Shown: positions 36,874 through 44,921 of the stretch, one piece after another
Layout: the number at the start of each line of letters is the position of its first letter
How positions within the stretch are numbered: position 1 is the stretch's first letter
Assembly (NCBI RefSeq): GCF_019175365.1
Contig: NZ_CP059572.1
Coordinates: 3,100,001-3,164,000 of the forward strand
Direction of reading: 5' to 3'
Length of the DNA stretch: 64,000 bases
DNA from: Actinomadura graeca
GTDB lineage: Bacteria; Actinomycetota; Actinomycetes; Streptosporangiales; Streptosporangiaceae
The notes under the pieces: generated by a model
What the model saw: the letters and a program-made list of their open reading frames with translations, nothing else
Database searches by the model: none
What the model was told of the DNA's origin: nothing
Translations under genes and position numbers: made by a program

Positions 36874-39198
36874 TCAGGTCAGCGAGGCGTTCCGCGTGTG
36901 GTCCCATGGAACGCTCCCGGGTCCGCAGAGCGCGGGCTCCGTCGCCCCCGCGCGGACGCCGTCCCATCCCGCTCCGGTGGCGGGCAGGCCCATCGTCAGC
37001 GTCGTGAGCAGCCGCAGGCCGCCGCCCCACCCCGGCCGCCGGTCGAACAGCTCCCGCCGCGCCGCGACGACGACCAGGAGCGACACCCCCTCGGACGCCC
37101 CGCTGACGTCCTCGACGAAGTCCAGCAGGCCGTCCTCCGCCAGATGCAGGTCATCGATGATCATCACGAGCGGGTCGTCGCGCGCCTCCGCCGTCAGCAG
37201 CATCCGGAACGCGTCCATGATCTCCGCCCGGTCGAGGGGCACGGCCGGGGCGGGGAAGGCCGGGCGCAGCAGCGGCCCCAGGACCGTCACCATCCACCGC
37301 GCCGTCTCCCCCACGTGCACGACCCGCCGGACCATCTCCTCCAGCCGCCGCCCGGCCGCCTCCGCGGAGACGCCCGGCGCCGTTCCGCAGTACGCCGACA
37401 GGAGCTCCCGGTGCACCGCGAGCCCGTCGTCCGCGGGGGCCTGCGCCTTGCCGACCATGAACCTGGTCGCCGTCGGCCGTCCCATCACGCGGCGCTTGAA
37501 CTCGGCGAGGAGCCGTGTCTTGCCGATGCCCGGCGCGCCCACGACCGTGACGAGGTGGGGCATCCTGCGGTACCGGACGTGCTCCAGCAGGCCGCCCAGG
37601 ATGTCCAGCTCCGGCTCGGGGTCGAGATGGTGCGCCGTGTCCGGGCGGAGCCACTGGTCGAGGACGCCGCGCACCTGGAACCGGCGCGGGTGGTCGCCCG
37701 CGTGCGCGTACTCGATCCCCGGCAGCGTGACGCACCTGGTCTCGTCGCACACCCAGATCTGCCCCGCCGGCACCAGGGTCAGCAGCGCCTGGCACTTGTG
37801 CAGCACGGCGTCGTTGACCGAGTGCAGCAGCCGGTTCCCGCTCGGCGAGGCGGCGGACGCCACCGTCTCGCCCGTGGCCACGGCCGCGTGCAGGCGCGGC
37901 GGGGCCGGCCGGGGGTCCGCCACGCCCGCCGGGAGCGCCGGCTCGTCGAGCGCGCAGCGCAGCGCGAGGGCGGCCCGGACCGCGTTCCCGGCGTCGCCCG
38001 CGTCCCCGGCGTCCTTGTCGAAACGCGACACCGAGACCGAGCCGATCGAGGCCATCACCGTCCCGCCGAAGGCCCGCACGGTGTCACGGATCTTCCGGAA
38101 CACCCCGTCCCGGATGTCGTCGGCCCGCCGCTGGTCGTGGACGTCCGCGGGGGACTGCAGGTCGGCGCGCAGCAGCAGGATGCTCCCCCGGCGGCGCTCC
38201 GGCACGGCCGGACGGTGCCGCGGCGTGCCCGGCGCCGGGTCCGCCTCCGCCGGACGCGTCCCGGCGGGCCCGGCGGCCGGCGCGGCGCGGGCGGAGGGCG
38301 CCGCGTCCCCGTTCCGCCCGGCGAGCCCGTCGTCGCCGCCGGGCAACGTCTCGGGGACCGGGGGTGACGGGGCGGTGGCCGGGGCCGCCACCCGTCCCCG
38401 CACCTCGACGGTCTCGCGCGGGACGGCCGCCTCCGGCAGGCTCAGCCCGGCGTCCTGGTTGAGCAGCCGCCGCTGCAGCGTCTGCAGCTCACGGCGCGGT
38501 TCGAGACCGAGGTCCTCGACCAGCCGCGCACGCACGCTGCCGTAGACGTTCAGCGCGTCGGCCTGGCGGCCGGAGCGGTAGAACGCGAGCATGAGCTGGC
38601 CGCACAGGCGCTCGCGGAGCGGCTCGGCCTCCACCATCCGCTCCAGGTCGGAGAGCACGGCGCGGTGGTGCCCGGCGGCCAGCTCCGCCTCGAAGTAGTC
38701 CTCCATCGCGTCCAGCCGGGCGTTCTCCACGGCGCTGAGCTCGGGCCAGGCCACCCCGCACTCCACCAGGTCCGCCAGCGCCGGGCCCCGCCACAGCTCA
38801 AGGGCGTCGCGCAGGATCCGGGCCGCCGACACGCCCCCGTCCGCCAGCCTCGCCCGGCCGTCCTCCACCCCCCGGCGGAACACCTCCAGGTCGACCTGGT
38901 CGCCGTCGACGCGCAGCATGTACCCGGGCTGCCTGGTCAGGAGCGCTCCGTGACCGGCGCCGGGCAGCCCCGCCCGCAGGATGCCGCGCAGGCCCCACAC
39001 GGCGTTCTGGAGGACCTTGCGCGCGGTGGCGGGCGGGTTGCCGGCGGGCCACAGCGCCTCCACCAGGTCGCTGGTGGCCACCACCTGGTTGGCGTGCAGG
39101 AGCAGGTAACCGAGCGTGGCCCGCTGCTTCACACCACCCAGGGAGACCGGACGGTTATCAGAGGTGACTTCCAATGGACCCAGCATCCGAAACCACAT
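36874..39198 (-). CDS. SARP-type regulator with cyclase-like and AAA ATPase domains (774 aa)
   Basis: The ATG at 39198 follows GGAG; residues 1-95 are an OmpR-like winged helix (WFRMLGPLEV, RKVLQNAVWGLRGIL), and 100-245 are the bacterial activation domain (QVDLEVFRRGVEDGR, LYGSV-type LNVYGSVRARLVEDLGLEP). A Pro/Ala linker is followed by about 170 residues that look like a degenerate nucleotidyl cyclase homology domain (SILLLRADLQSP, GGTVMASIGSVSVSRFD, GNRLLHSVNDAVL, GQIWVCDETRCV). Next is an ATPase domain with Walker A GAPGIGKTRL and Walker B LVMIIDDLHLAED. The end is about where the ATPase core ends, without the long repeat region of large AfsR proteins. It probably activates the aromatic PKS operons. 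Confidence 0.92.
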   Translation of the reverse strand: MWFRMLGPLEVTSDNRPVSLGGVKQRATLGYLLLHANQVVATSDLVEALWPAGNPPATARKVLQNAVWGLRGILRAGLPGAGHGALLTRQPGYMLRVDGDQVDLEVFRRGVEDGRARLADGGVSAARILRDALELWRGPALADLVECGVAWPELSAVENARLDAMEDYFEAELAAGHHRAVLSDLERMVEAEPLRERLCGQLMLAFYRSGRQADALNVYGSVRARLVEDLGLEPRRELQTLQRRLLNQDAGLSLPEAAVPRETVEVRGRVAAPATAPSPPVPETLPGGDDGLAGRNGDAAPSARAAPAAGPAGTRPAEADPAPGTPRHRPAVPERRRGSILLLRADLQSPADVHDQRRADDIRDGVFRKIRDTVRAFGGTVMASIGSVSVSRFDKDAGDAGDAGNAVRAALALRCALDEPALPAGVADPRPAPPRLHAAVATGETVASAASPSGNRLLHSVNDAVLHKCQALLTLVPAGQIWVCDETRCVTLPGIEYAHAGDHPRRFQVRGVLDQWLRPDTAHHLDPEPELDILGGLLEHVRYRRMPHLVTVVGAPGIGKTRLLAEFKRRVMGRPTATRFMVGKAQAPADDGLAVHRELLSAYCGTAPGVSAEAAGRRLEEMVRRVVHVGETARWMVTVLGPLLRPAFPAPAVPLDRAEIMDAFRMLLTAEARDDPLVMIIDDLHLAEDGLLDFVEDVSGASEGVSLLVVVAARRELFDRRPGWGGGLRLLTTLTMGLPATGAGWDGVRAGATEPALCGPGSVPWDHTRNASLT

Positions 39199-39529
39199 CG
39201 CTGCTCCAAACGGCCAAGCCATTTATGCGGTACAGGGCGGGGTGCGAACTGGATGACAGCGCTCCGAAGACGACCGCCGCCGATCATGACAGGCGGCAAG
39301 ATCGAGCCCCGTGCGACGTGTTAGTATCCCTAACTCTACTTAATATCAGTAAAGCCTAAAATTCGAGTTTGTCCAGGGCGGGAACCGGGAAACGGATTCC
39401 GGCGGGTACAAAATCCGTCGCCCGGTCGACACCTGAGGAGTTATGTCCGTTTTAATCATCACCGGCCGATCATCGGTGGAGTCACGCGACGACGGCCCCC
39501 GGCGCGGGGCAGGTGGTGCAGCCCGGGTG
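39199..39529. other. Intergenic region carrying the SARP gene promoter
   Basis: This 331-base gap lies between the methyltransferase stop (39530) and the SARP start, both on the minus strand. It is AT-rich around 39320-39420 and has no believable gene. It should contain the SARP promoter and any upstream terminator. I see no obvious hairpin. Confidence 0.6.
39333..39360 (-). promoter_or_regulatory. Possible SARP gene promoter
   Basis: On the minus strand TTTAGG (39360-39355) and TAGAGT (39338-39333) are separated by 16 bases in an AT-rich stretch, about 135 bases upstream of the SARP start. The -10 element fits TAnnnT; the -35 element is weak. No experimental or comparative support. Confidence 0.3.
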
Positions 39530-40351
39530 TCAGGGCTTTCTGGCGACGCCGCAGTAGGCGTCCACGGCGCGCGGCCGGCCGAGGGGGCTCGGGTCGGGCC
39601 GCCAGTGCGGGAGGGGCACCACGCCGGGGTCCAGCAGTTCCAGGCCGGTGAAGAAACCGGCCACGCTGGTCGGATGGCGCAGCCGGTAAGGAACGGCGCC
39701 GGTGTCGTCGTAGCCCCGCTGGGCGTCGATGAACGCCTGGTCGGTGGCGGTGCCGTCGTAGAGGACGAGGTAGCTCGCCGAGGGCAGGTCGCCGACGAGG
39801 TGCCGGACGATGGACCGCGCCTCTTCGTCGTCCTCCACGTGGCCGAGGATGCCCATCAGCATGAGCGCGATGGGTTCGTCGAAGTTCAGGTGGGCCTTCG
39901 CCTGGCGGACGATGCCGGCCGGGTCGTGGAGGTCCGCGTCGATGTAGTGCGTGGCCCCCTCCGGCCTGCTGGTCAGGAGCGCGCGGGCGTGGGCCAGGAC
40001 CAGGGGGTCGTTGTCGACATAGACGATCCTGCATTCGGGCGCGGCGCGCTGGGCCACCTGGTGGGTGTTGTCCTCCGTGGGCAGGCCGGTGCCGATGTCG
40101 AGGAACTGCCGGACGCCCCGGTCGGCCGCCAGGTGCCGGACGGCGCGGCCGAGGAACTCCCTCGACGCGCGCGCTAATTCGGTGATCGCGGGGAAAGTGC
40201 GCGCGTACTCGTCGCCCGCCTCCTGGTCGACGGCGAAATTGTCGCTGCCACCGAGCCAGTAGTTCCAGATGCGCGCCGAATGCGGCACGCTGGTGTCGAT
40301 TTCCGCCATCAGATCTCGCTCGGCGGCCGCGAAGAACTCCTCGTTACTCAT
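39530..40351 (-). CDS. SAV2177/DUF574-family SAM-dependent methyltransferase (273 aa)
   Basis: Family marks are all present: IDTSVPHSARIWNYWLGG near residue 20, DNFAVDQEAGD, FLDIGTGLPTEDNTHQVAQ (SAM site), RIVYVDNDPLVLAHARALL, and the C-terminal YCGVARKP. This family is abundant in actinomycetes; crystal structures show a methyltransferase fold but substrates are mostly unknown. AAGGG precedes the ATG at 40351. It lies downstream of the DUF5753 regulator on the same strand, a common arrangement. A paralogue is at 60094. Confidence 0.93.
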   Translation of the reverse strand: MSNEEFFAAAERDLMAEIDTSVPHSARIWNYWLGGSDNFAVDQEAGDEYARTFPAITELARASREFLGRAVRHLAADRGVRQFLDIGTGLPTEDNTHQVAQRAAPECRIVYVDNDPLVLAHARALLTSRPEGATHYIDADLHDPAGIVRQAKAHLNFDEPIALMLMGILGHVEDDEEARSIVRHLVGDLPSASYLVLYDGTATDQAFIDAQRGYDDTGAVPYRLRHPTSVAGFFTGLELLDPGVVPLPHWRPDPSPLGRPRAVDAYCGVARKP

Positions 40352-40434
40352 CGTGACCCTTCGGATGATGGTCCGGTGCTGGAGTGGGGATCGCCCACCA
40401 CCATCAGACCAGATCACCGATGAGGGGGAAACGG

Positions 40435-41643
40435 TTACCCGTCCGTGTTCTCCAGTTCGTCGAGCATGCCGCGAAGTCGTTCGAGGCTCTCCTCGGCCGG
40501 CCACGCCTTGATGGCGAGCCTGGTGACCGCGTGAACGAAGTAGTCGACGTCCTGCGACAGATGCGGGTACAGCCCGTGGGCCGCCTGCTCGATGTAGACG
40601 AGGTCCGGCGTGCCGGACTCCGGCAGCTTCATGATGGTGATCGGGCCTTCGGTGACCGCGTGCTGGGCGGACTCTTCGTGAATGAGCTGAATGGTGACGT
40701 GCTCCAGCTGGGCGAGCACGATGAGGTGCCTCAGCTGTGACCGCATCATGAAGGCCATGGAATCGGTCGTGCGCAGCGCCCGCTCGTCTATCACCGCCCA
40801 GAATCGGGGCGGGTCGGGACGGTGCAGGATCTCCTGGCGCCGCATGCGCAGCGCGACCATTCGCTCCCGCTCCCGGACACTGATCTCCGGAAGATCGAGG
40901 GCGATCATCGTGTGGGCGTACAGCTCGGTCTGGAGGAGGCCGGGAATACGGCTCGGAGCGTAAGTGCGGATCACACTCAGTCCGGGTTCCAGGGTCAGAT
41001 AGATCTCGAAATAGTCGGGGACGACGTCACGATGCGAATTCCACCACGCGTCTTCGGCGCGTTCTCTCGCCTCGGTCAGCAGCAGGATACGAGCGCTCTC
41101 GATCCGTCCACCCGTCGTTCCCCTGGACGGCCCGGCACACGGGGCCCCGGGATACGTGGCGACCGCCGACGCGCCGCAGACGCCGTCGAGCGCTTCGCGG
41201 GCGGCGTCCGCGGCACCGGCCTGGGCCGGTCGGGCGCTCTTCGGCCGCGGTGGCCTGCCCGCCACCTGGTGGTGCAGGCGCAGGTCCGCGAGCGGGACCA
41301 TGTCGGTGACGTCCCGGCCGTCCCGCACGGCGATCTCGAAGATCGTCGCCCAGCACGATTCCACCAGGTGCAGTTTGCGGACGCGGGAGGGCTTGCCGCG
41401 CATGAGCTCGTTGGCGGTCGATCTGGGCAGGTGGACGACCTGGACCCCGTGCACGGGCGTCGAGGACCGTGCCAGCTCCAGCGACACCTTGTCGATCCTG
41501 AGATAGGGAGGATCCGCCGCAAGGGAGCGGTTGAACACCAAGACTTTGAGCACCTGTGCGTAATCACTTCCGCGATCCTCGTCCGGCATACCGTCGATCC
41601 GTTTCATCGTCACCGTGCCCGGTTCTGCGCCGTCGAGCGACAT
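40435..41643 (-). CDS. DUF5753-domain (Scr1-type) transcriptional regulator (402 aa)
   Basis: The C-terminal ~190 residues are a DUF5753 domain: YFEIYLTLEPGLSVIRTYAPSRIPGLLQTELYAHTMI, MRRQEILHRPDPPRFWAVIDERALR, QLRHLIVLAQLEHVTIQLIHE, and PDLVYIEQAAHGLY. In most family members this follows a Xre-type helix-turn-helix. Here the N-terminal 200 residues are longer and contain a possible DNA-binding segment (VVHLPRSTANELMRGKPSRVRKLH), not a clear Xre motif. ATG 41643 was chosen; a GTG at 41691 is possible. It is divergent from the small gene at 41911. Such proteins are often paired with small acidic proteins and behave like antitoxin regulators. Confidence 0.82.
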   Translation of the reverse strand: MSLDGAEPGTVTMKRIDGMPDEDRGSDYAQVLKVLVFNRSLAADPPYLRIDKVSLELARSSTPVHGVQVVHLPRSTANELMRGKPSRVRKLHLVESCWATIFEIAVRDGRDVTDMVPLADLRLHHQVAGRPPRPKSARPAQAGAADAAREALDGVCGASAVATYPGAPCAGPSRGTTGGRIESARILLLTEARERAEDAWWNSHRDVVPDYFEIYLTLEPGLSVIRTYAPSRIPGLLQTELYAHTMIALDLPEISVRERERMVALRMRRQEILHRPDPPRFWAVIDERALRTTDSMAFMMRSQLRHLIVLAQLEHVTIQLIHEESAQHAVTEGPITIMKLPESGTPDLVYIEQAAHGLYPHLSQDVDYFVHAVTRLAIKAWPAEESLERLRGMLDELENTDG

Positions 41644-41717
41644 GATCCCACCGGTGCCACCACAAGTCATGTCACACGACACAATTGCCACTCACCAGGT
41701 TTAGGGCACCGCAAGTC

Positions 41718-41727
41718 CCCTTAAGGG
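41718..41727. promoter_or_regulatory. Palindrome in the divergent DUF5753 promoter
   Basis: A perfect 10-base palindrome, CCCTTAAGGG, lies 75 bases from the DUF5753 start in an AT-rich 267-base divergent region. It could be an operator for that regulator. A 10-base palindrome can arise by chance, so support is weak. Confidence 0.3.
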
Positions 41728-41910
41728 TAGCGCTCCGCCTCACTTTGTGCAGGTCGGACATCCTAGGATGCAATCCGGATACTCGGCCGTATATCCGAAT
41801 GCGTCCGAAAATCGCGATCTTTCCGCGCCGTGTGGCGACTTTACGGCATCGTGAGAGCCCACTGCCCGCCACGGATACGCACGCGGGCCACGTTACCAGA
41901 AAGGGGGAAT

Positions 41911-42159
41911 ATGTCCTTTTTGAACGGACAGAGAGATCCCACCGACCCGCACGTCGCCGCATGGCTCGGCGACCGGCCGGAAGGAGACCGGGGCGACGAC
42001 GCCTTCCTCGCCTTGTCATTGATCACCATTTGGGCCACCCGGACGGGCCGGACCCTGCGGGCGGTCCCTATCGGTGAGCTCACCGCCGACGAACTCGAAG
42101 ACTTCTGGGCGGACGATCAGCTTTGGCCCGCCCCCGTGTTCCAGGGCCCGCGCGAATGA
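41911..42159 (+). CDS. Small acidic protein, function unknown (82 aa)
   Basis: The frame starts at the ATG at 41911, preceded by AAGGGGG, and encodes a compact acidic protein with LALSLITIWATRTGRTLRAV in the middle and the acidic end IGELTADELEDFWADDQLW. It has no signal peptide and no family I recognise. It is divergent from the DUF5753 regulator, and this kind of pairing is frequent in actinomycetes (often with DUF397, which this is not). It is likely a partner or target of the regulator, by position only. Confidence 0.72.
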   Translation: MSFLNGQRDPTDPHVAAWLGDRPEGDRGDDAFLALSLITIWATRTGRTLRAVPIGELTADELEDFWADDQLWPAPVFQGPRE

Positions 42160-42324
42160 CACGGCGGACCGGCGGCCTCCTTCCGCCGACGCGCGATCCC
42201 ATGCGCGTCCCCCGCGTTCCCGCCATTCCCGATCGTCCGGGCTGTCCCGACGGGATTGGACGGCCCGGCGCCGGGAACCGTGTAGAGATCGTGAACCGAG
42301 GAGGTCGTGGACGGGGGGGCGCCG

Positions 42325-42780
42325 ATGGATCTTCCCACGCTGACGACCCTCGACCAGCTGGTGCGCCTGCTGGACGAGGGAGGTGACCTGTTCATCCGCT
42401 GGTCGCGGGGGCCGGACGCGGACGCCTCGAACAGCAGCAGGGACGACCTGACCGGCGCCCCGCTCCCCGGCCTGTCGGCGAACCCGCTGGCCGTGGAGGA
42501 GTGGTGGCCGCCCCGTCCGCTGCGCCTCTGGGCCGCCCGGCGCCTGCACGACTACAGCCATCTGGAGAAGGACAAGGGTCCCGGAGTGCGGCCCTGGGTG
42601 CTCGAAGGAGAGGAGCGGGGGCGCGGGCCGGACAACGAGCCTCTGGTCCACTGCCTCCGCCCGGTCGCCTGGGTCGCCGAGGACGTGCTGTGGGAGGCCG
42701 AGAGGCTGGTCGCCGAGCAGGACGGCGACTGGGGCGCCCTCCGGCGTTCCGCTCCCGGTGGCCGTCCGCCGCGACGATGA
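42325..42780 (+). CDS. DUF6098-like conserved protein (151 aa)
   Basis: The protein starts MDLPTLTTLDQLVRLLDEGGDLFIRWSRGP and continues with SRDDLTGAPLPGLSANPL, EEWWPPRPLRLWAARRL and YSHLEKDKGPGVRPWVLEG. I recognise this as the actinobacterial family of unknown function listed as DUF6098. A GTG at 42307 with GAGGAGG too close upstream is a possible longer start; the ATG at 42325 follows a G7 run. It converges with the hemerythrin gene. No function can be given. Confidence 0.8.
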   Translation: MDLPTLTTLDQLVRLLDEGGDLFIRWSRGPDADASNSSRDDLTGAPLPGLSANPLAVEEWWPPRPLRLWAARRLHDYSHLEKDKGPGVRPWVLEGEERGRGPDNEPLVHCLRPVAWVAEDVLWEAERLVAEQDGDWGALRRSAPGGRPPRR

Positions 42781-42861
42781 CGACCGCCCCCGCGCGGCAG
42801 GATGACGGGCGCCCCGGACGCGAGGGCCGGCGGAAGGCCCCGCGCGCCGGGAGCGCCGCTG

Positions 42862-43434
42862 TCAGTCCTTGTCGCGGGCGTCGCGGATCATGTCGCGGAC
42901 GCGGTCGGCCATGGCGACCACCGGGCCGGCGAGCATGTTCTTGGTGGCGCTCTCGGTACCGGGATGGGGATGGGTGGGCGCGGTGGCCTCGGCGGCGCGG
43001 ACGGCGGCGGCGAACCCCTTGAGCTGCGCCGGGCTGAACTGGTCCTTGAGCCGGTCGAACTCGTAGCGCTCCTCGGCGCGGGCGTGGGTCAGCACGTCGA
43101 CGCGGAGCTTGTCGACCGACTTCAGGAAACGCGGGTCGTCGGTGTCCATGCCGTCCAGCTCGGCGAGCAGTTCCTTGGCCTCGCGCTCCTCCTCCAGCCG
43201 GTCGTCGACGATCCCGTCGCCGCCGGGGAGCCGCCGGGCCATCGGGTGGACGATCTCCTCCTCGGCGGTCTCGTGGATCGCGAGGAGCTTCACCAGCGAC
43301 CGGAAGGCCAGTTCCCGCTCCCGCCCGCTGGAGTGGAGGACCTCGTCGAACAGGTCCCTGATCCGGCCGTGCTGGGCGCGCAGCAGGTCGATCACGTCCT
43401 CGGTCGTCTCGGCGTTGGCGGGTGTGGTCCGCAT
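42862..43434 (-). CDS. Hemerythrin-domain protein (190 aa)
   Basis: The helical di-iron HHE domain covers residues 12-145: LLRAQHGRIRDLFDEV, LAIHETAEEEIVHP, and LTHARAEERYEFDRL supply the His/Glu ligands. The C-terminal 45 residues are Ala/Pro-rich with a last amphipathic helix (VAMADRVRDMIRDARDK). Such proteins sense or bind O2, NO or iron. It is divergent from a ferritin-like gene with 199 bases between starts, so the two may be coregulated in oxygen or iron stress. The ATG at 43434 is the only reasonable start. Confidence 0.93.
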   Translation of the reverse strand: MRTTPANAETTEDVIDLLRAQHGRIRDLFDEVLHSSGRERELAFRSLVKLLAIHETAEEEIVHPMARRLPGGDGIVDDRLEEEREAKELLAELDGMDTDDPRFLKSVDKLRVDVLTHARAEERYEFDRLKDQFSPAQLKGFAAAVRAAEATAPTHPHPGTESATKNMLAGPVVAMADRVRDMIRDARDKD

Positions 43435-43633
43435 GGCGTTCCTCGCTCCCTCGGGTGACGTGCCGCCGGGCGGCGACCGGGCGTGTGGTACCCGGAGCCG
43501 GCACGGGTAAGCGAGCTCGTCCCGATGGTCCGGCAAAACTTTCGCGCGGCAGGCGGAATTTTGTGCCGAATCCGATTCCGTGGGTAGGGGCGCACAGCCG
43601 AACCAACCCAGACCCGACATGAAGGGTGAACCG

Positions 43634-44839
43634 GTGACTTTCAACCCGCTCGAACATCGAGGCATCCCGCTGGACGACCAGCTGCGCAACTGGGACCAGC
43701 TGGACGTCGCGCCCGTGGACCCCGACGAGTCCGATCCCTACACCCGGTGCCGCATCATCACGATGAACGGCATCGAGGTGGAGGCGATCATGTTCAGCCA
43801 CCACTTCAACCGGATCTGCCCCGACCTGGAGGTCAAGCAGCAGCTCGCGCGGGTCCGCTACATCGAGCAGCAGCAGCAGAAGACCGTCAACTGGCTGCTG
43901 CCCGGCCAGGCGTCGGTGCTGGAGACCACCATCGCCTACGAGCAGGTCGCCGTCGACCTGACCGGCTGGGTCGCCCGGCAGGAGCCCGACCCCTACCTCA
44001 AGCAGGCCTACCAGTTCGGGGTGCTGGAGGACTTCGACCACCTGTACCGGTACTCCAACCTGTACGAGATGATCGAGCACCGCCGGGCCGAGAAGGTCAT
44101 CGACCAGCTCACCGAGGTGATGCCGGGACGGCCCACCTACCTGCACCACCGCGACCCCGTCGACAACGTCCGCGAGCCCTACGACCGGGAGGCCGCGGCG
44201 CCGCTGTCGAAGCTGCACGCGCTGACCATCATGTCGGCCGAGCAGCAGACGATGAACTTCTACATGAACGTCGGCCCCATGTACATGGAGCCCATCGCCC
44301 GGCAGCTGTACCAAGAGATCGGCATGGTCGAGGAGGAGCACGTCACCCACTACGAGTCGCTGGTCGACCCCGGCGAGACGTGGTGGGAGCGGCTGGTCAA
44401 CCACGAGTACAACGAGTGCTACCTGTACTACTCGTTCATGCAGACCGAGAGCGACCCGCGGGTCAAGGGCATCTGGGAGCTGCACCTGAACATGGAGCTG
44501 GAGCACCTGCGGCTGGCCTGCGACCTGATGCGCCGCCACGACGGCCGCGACCCCGAGTCCGTCCTGGCGCCCGCGCTGCCCGAGCCGGTCACCTTCGAGC
44601 CCAACAAGGACCTGCTCCGGGAGCTGCTGGCCACCCAGATCGACTACACCACCCTGGGCACCGGCTACGTCCAGGAGGCCCACCGGCGGTTCGAGGCGAT
44701 GCAGGACAAGATCAACGCCGAGCGCCCGCCGAGCGAGCGCGTCATCGACGAGCACCGCGACAAGTTCGGTGACGAGTACCGCCTGGAGACCGAGGGGCCC
44801 CACCCCGTCCAGAGCCTGCGCGACAAGCCCCGCTCCTAG
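43634..44839 (+). CDS. Ferritin-like-domain conserved protein (401 aa)
   Basis: A soluble protein starting TFNPLEHRGIPLDDQLRNW, with helical segments rich in Glu and His: MFSHHFNRICPDLEVKQQLARVRYIEQQQQ, IMSAEQQTMNFYMNV, IGMVEEEHVTHYESLV, EYNECYLYYSFMQTE and HLNMELEHLRLACD. The paired Glu and ExxH patterns suggest a ferritin-like di-metal bundle of the DUF892/rubrerythrin type. GAAGGGTGA lies before the GTG at 43634; an ATG at 43619 would add five residues. Function is unknown. The divergent hemerythrin gene points to iron or oxidative stress. Confidence 0.78.
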   Translation: MTFNPLEHRGIPLDDQLRNWDQLDVAPVDPDESDPYTRCRIITMNGIEVEAIMFSHHFNRICPDLEVKQQLARVRYIEQQQQKTVNWLLPGQASVLETTIAYEQVAVDLTGWVARQEPDPYLKQAYQFGVLEDFDHLYRYSNLYEMIEHRRAEKVIDQLTEVMPGRPTYLHHRDPVDNVREPYDREAAAPLSKLHALTIMSAEQQTMNFYMNVGPMYMEPIARQLYQEIGMVEEEHVTHYESLVDPGETWWERLVNHEYNECYLYYSFMQTESDPRVKGIWELHLNMELEHLRLACDLMRRHDGRDPESVLAPALPEPVTFEPNKDLLRELLATQIDYTTLGTGYVQEAHRRFEAMQDKINAERPPSERVIDEHRDKFGDEYRLETEGPHPVQSLRDKPRS

Positions 44840-44842
44840 GAC

Positions 44843-44880
44843 GGCCCGCCCGCCGGCCGGCTCGGCAGGGTCGGCGGGCC
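44843..44880. terminator. Hairpin between convergent genes
   Basis: GGCCCGCC (44843-44850) and GGCGGGCC (44873-44880) are perfectly complementary, with 22 bases between them that can pair internally. The element follows the ferritin-like gene stop by 3 bases and precedes the end of the convergent CheR-PAS gene at 44922. It probably ends both transcripts. Confidence 0.45.
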
Positions 44881-44921
44881 CAAGGCCCGTGGACAGGGTC
44901 CGGGGGGCAGCCGTCCGGGGG

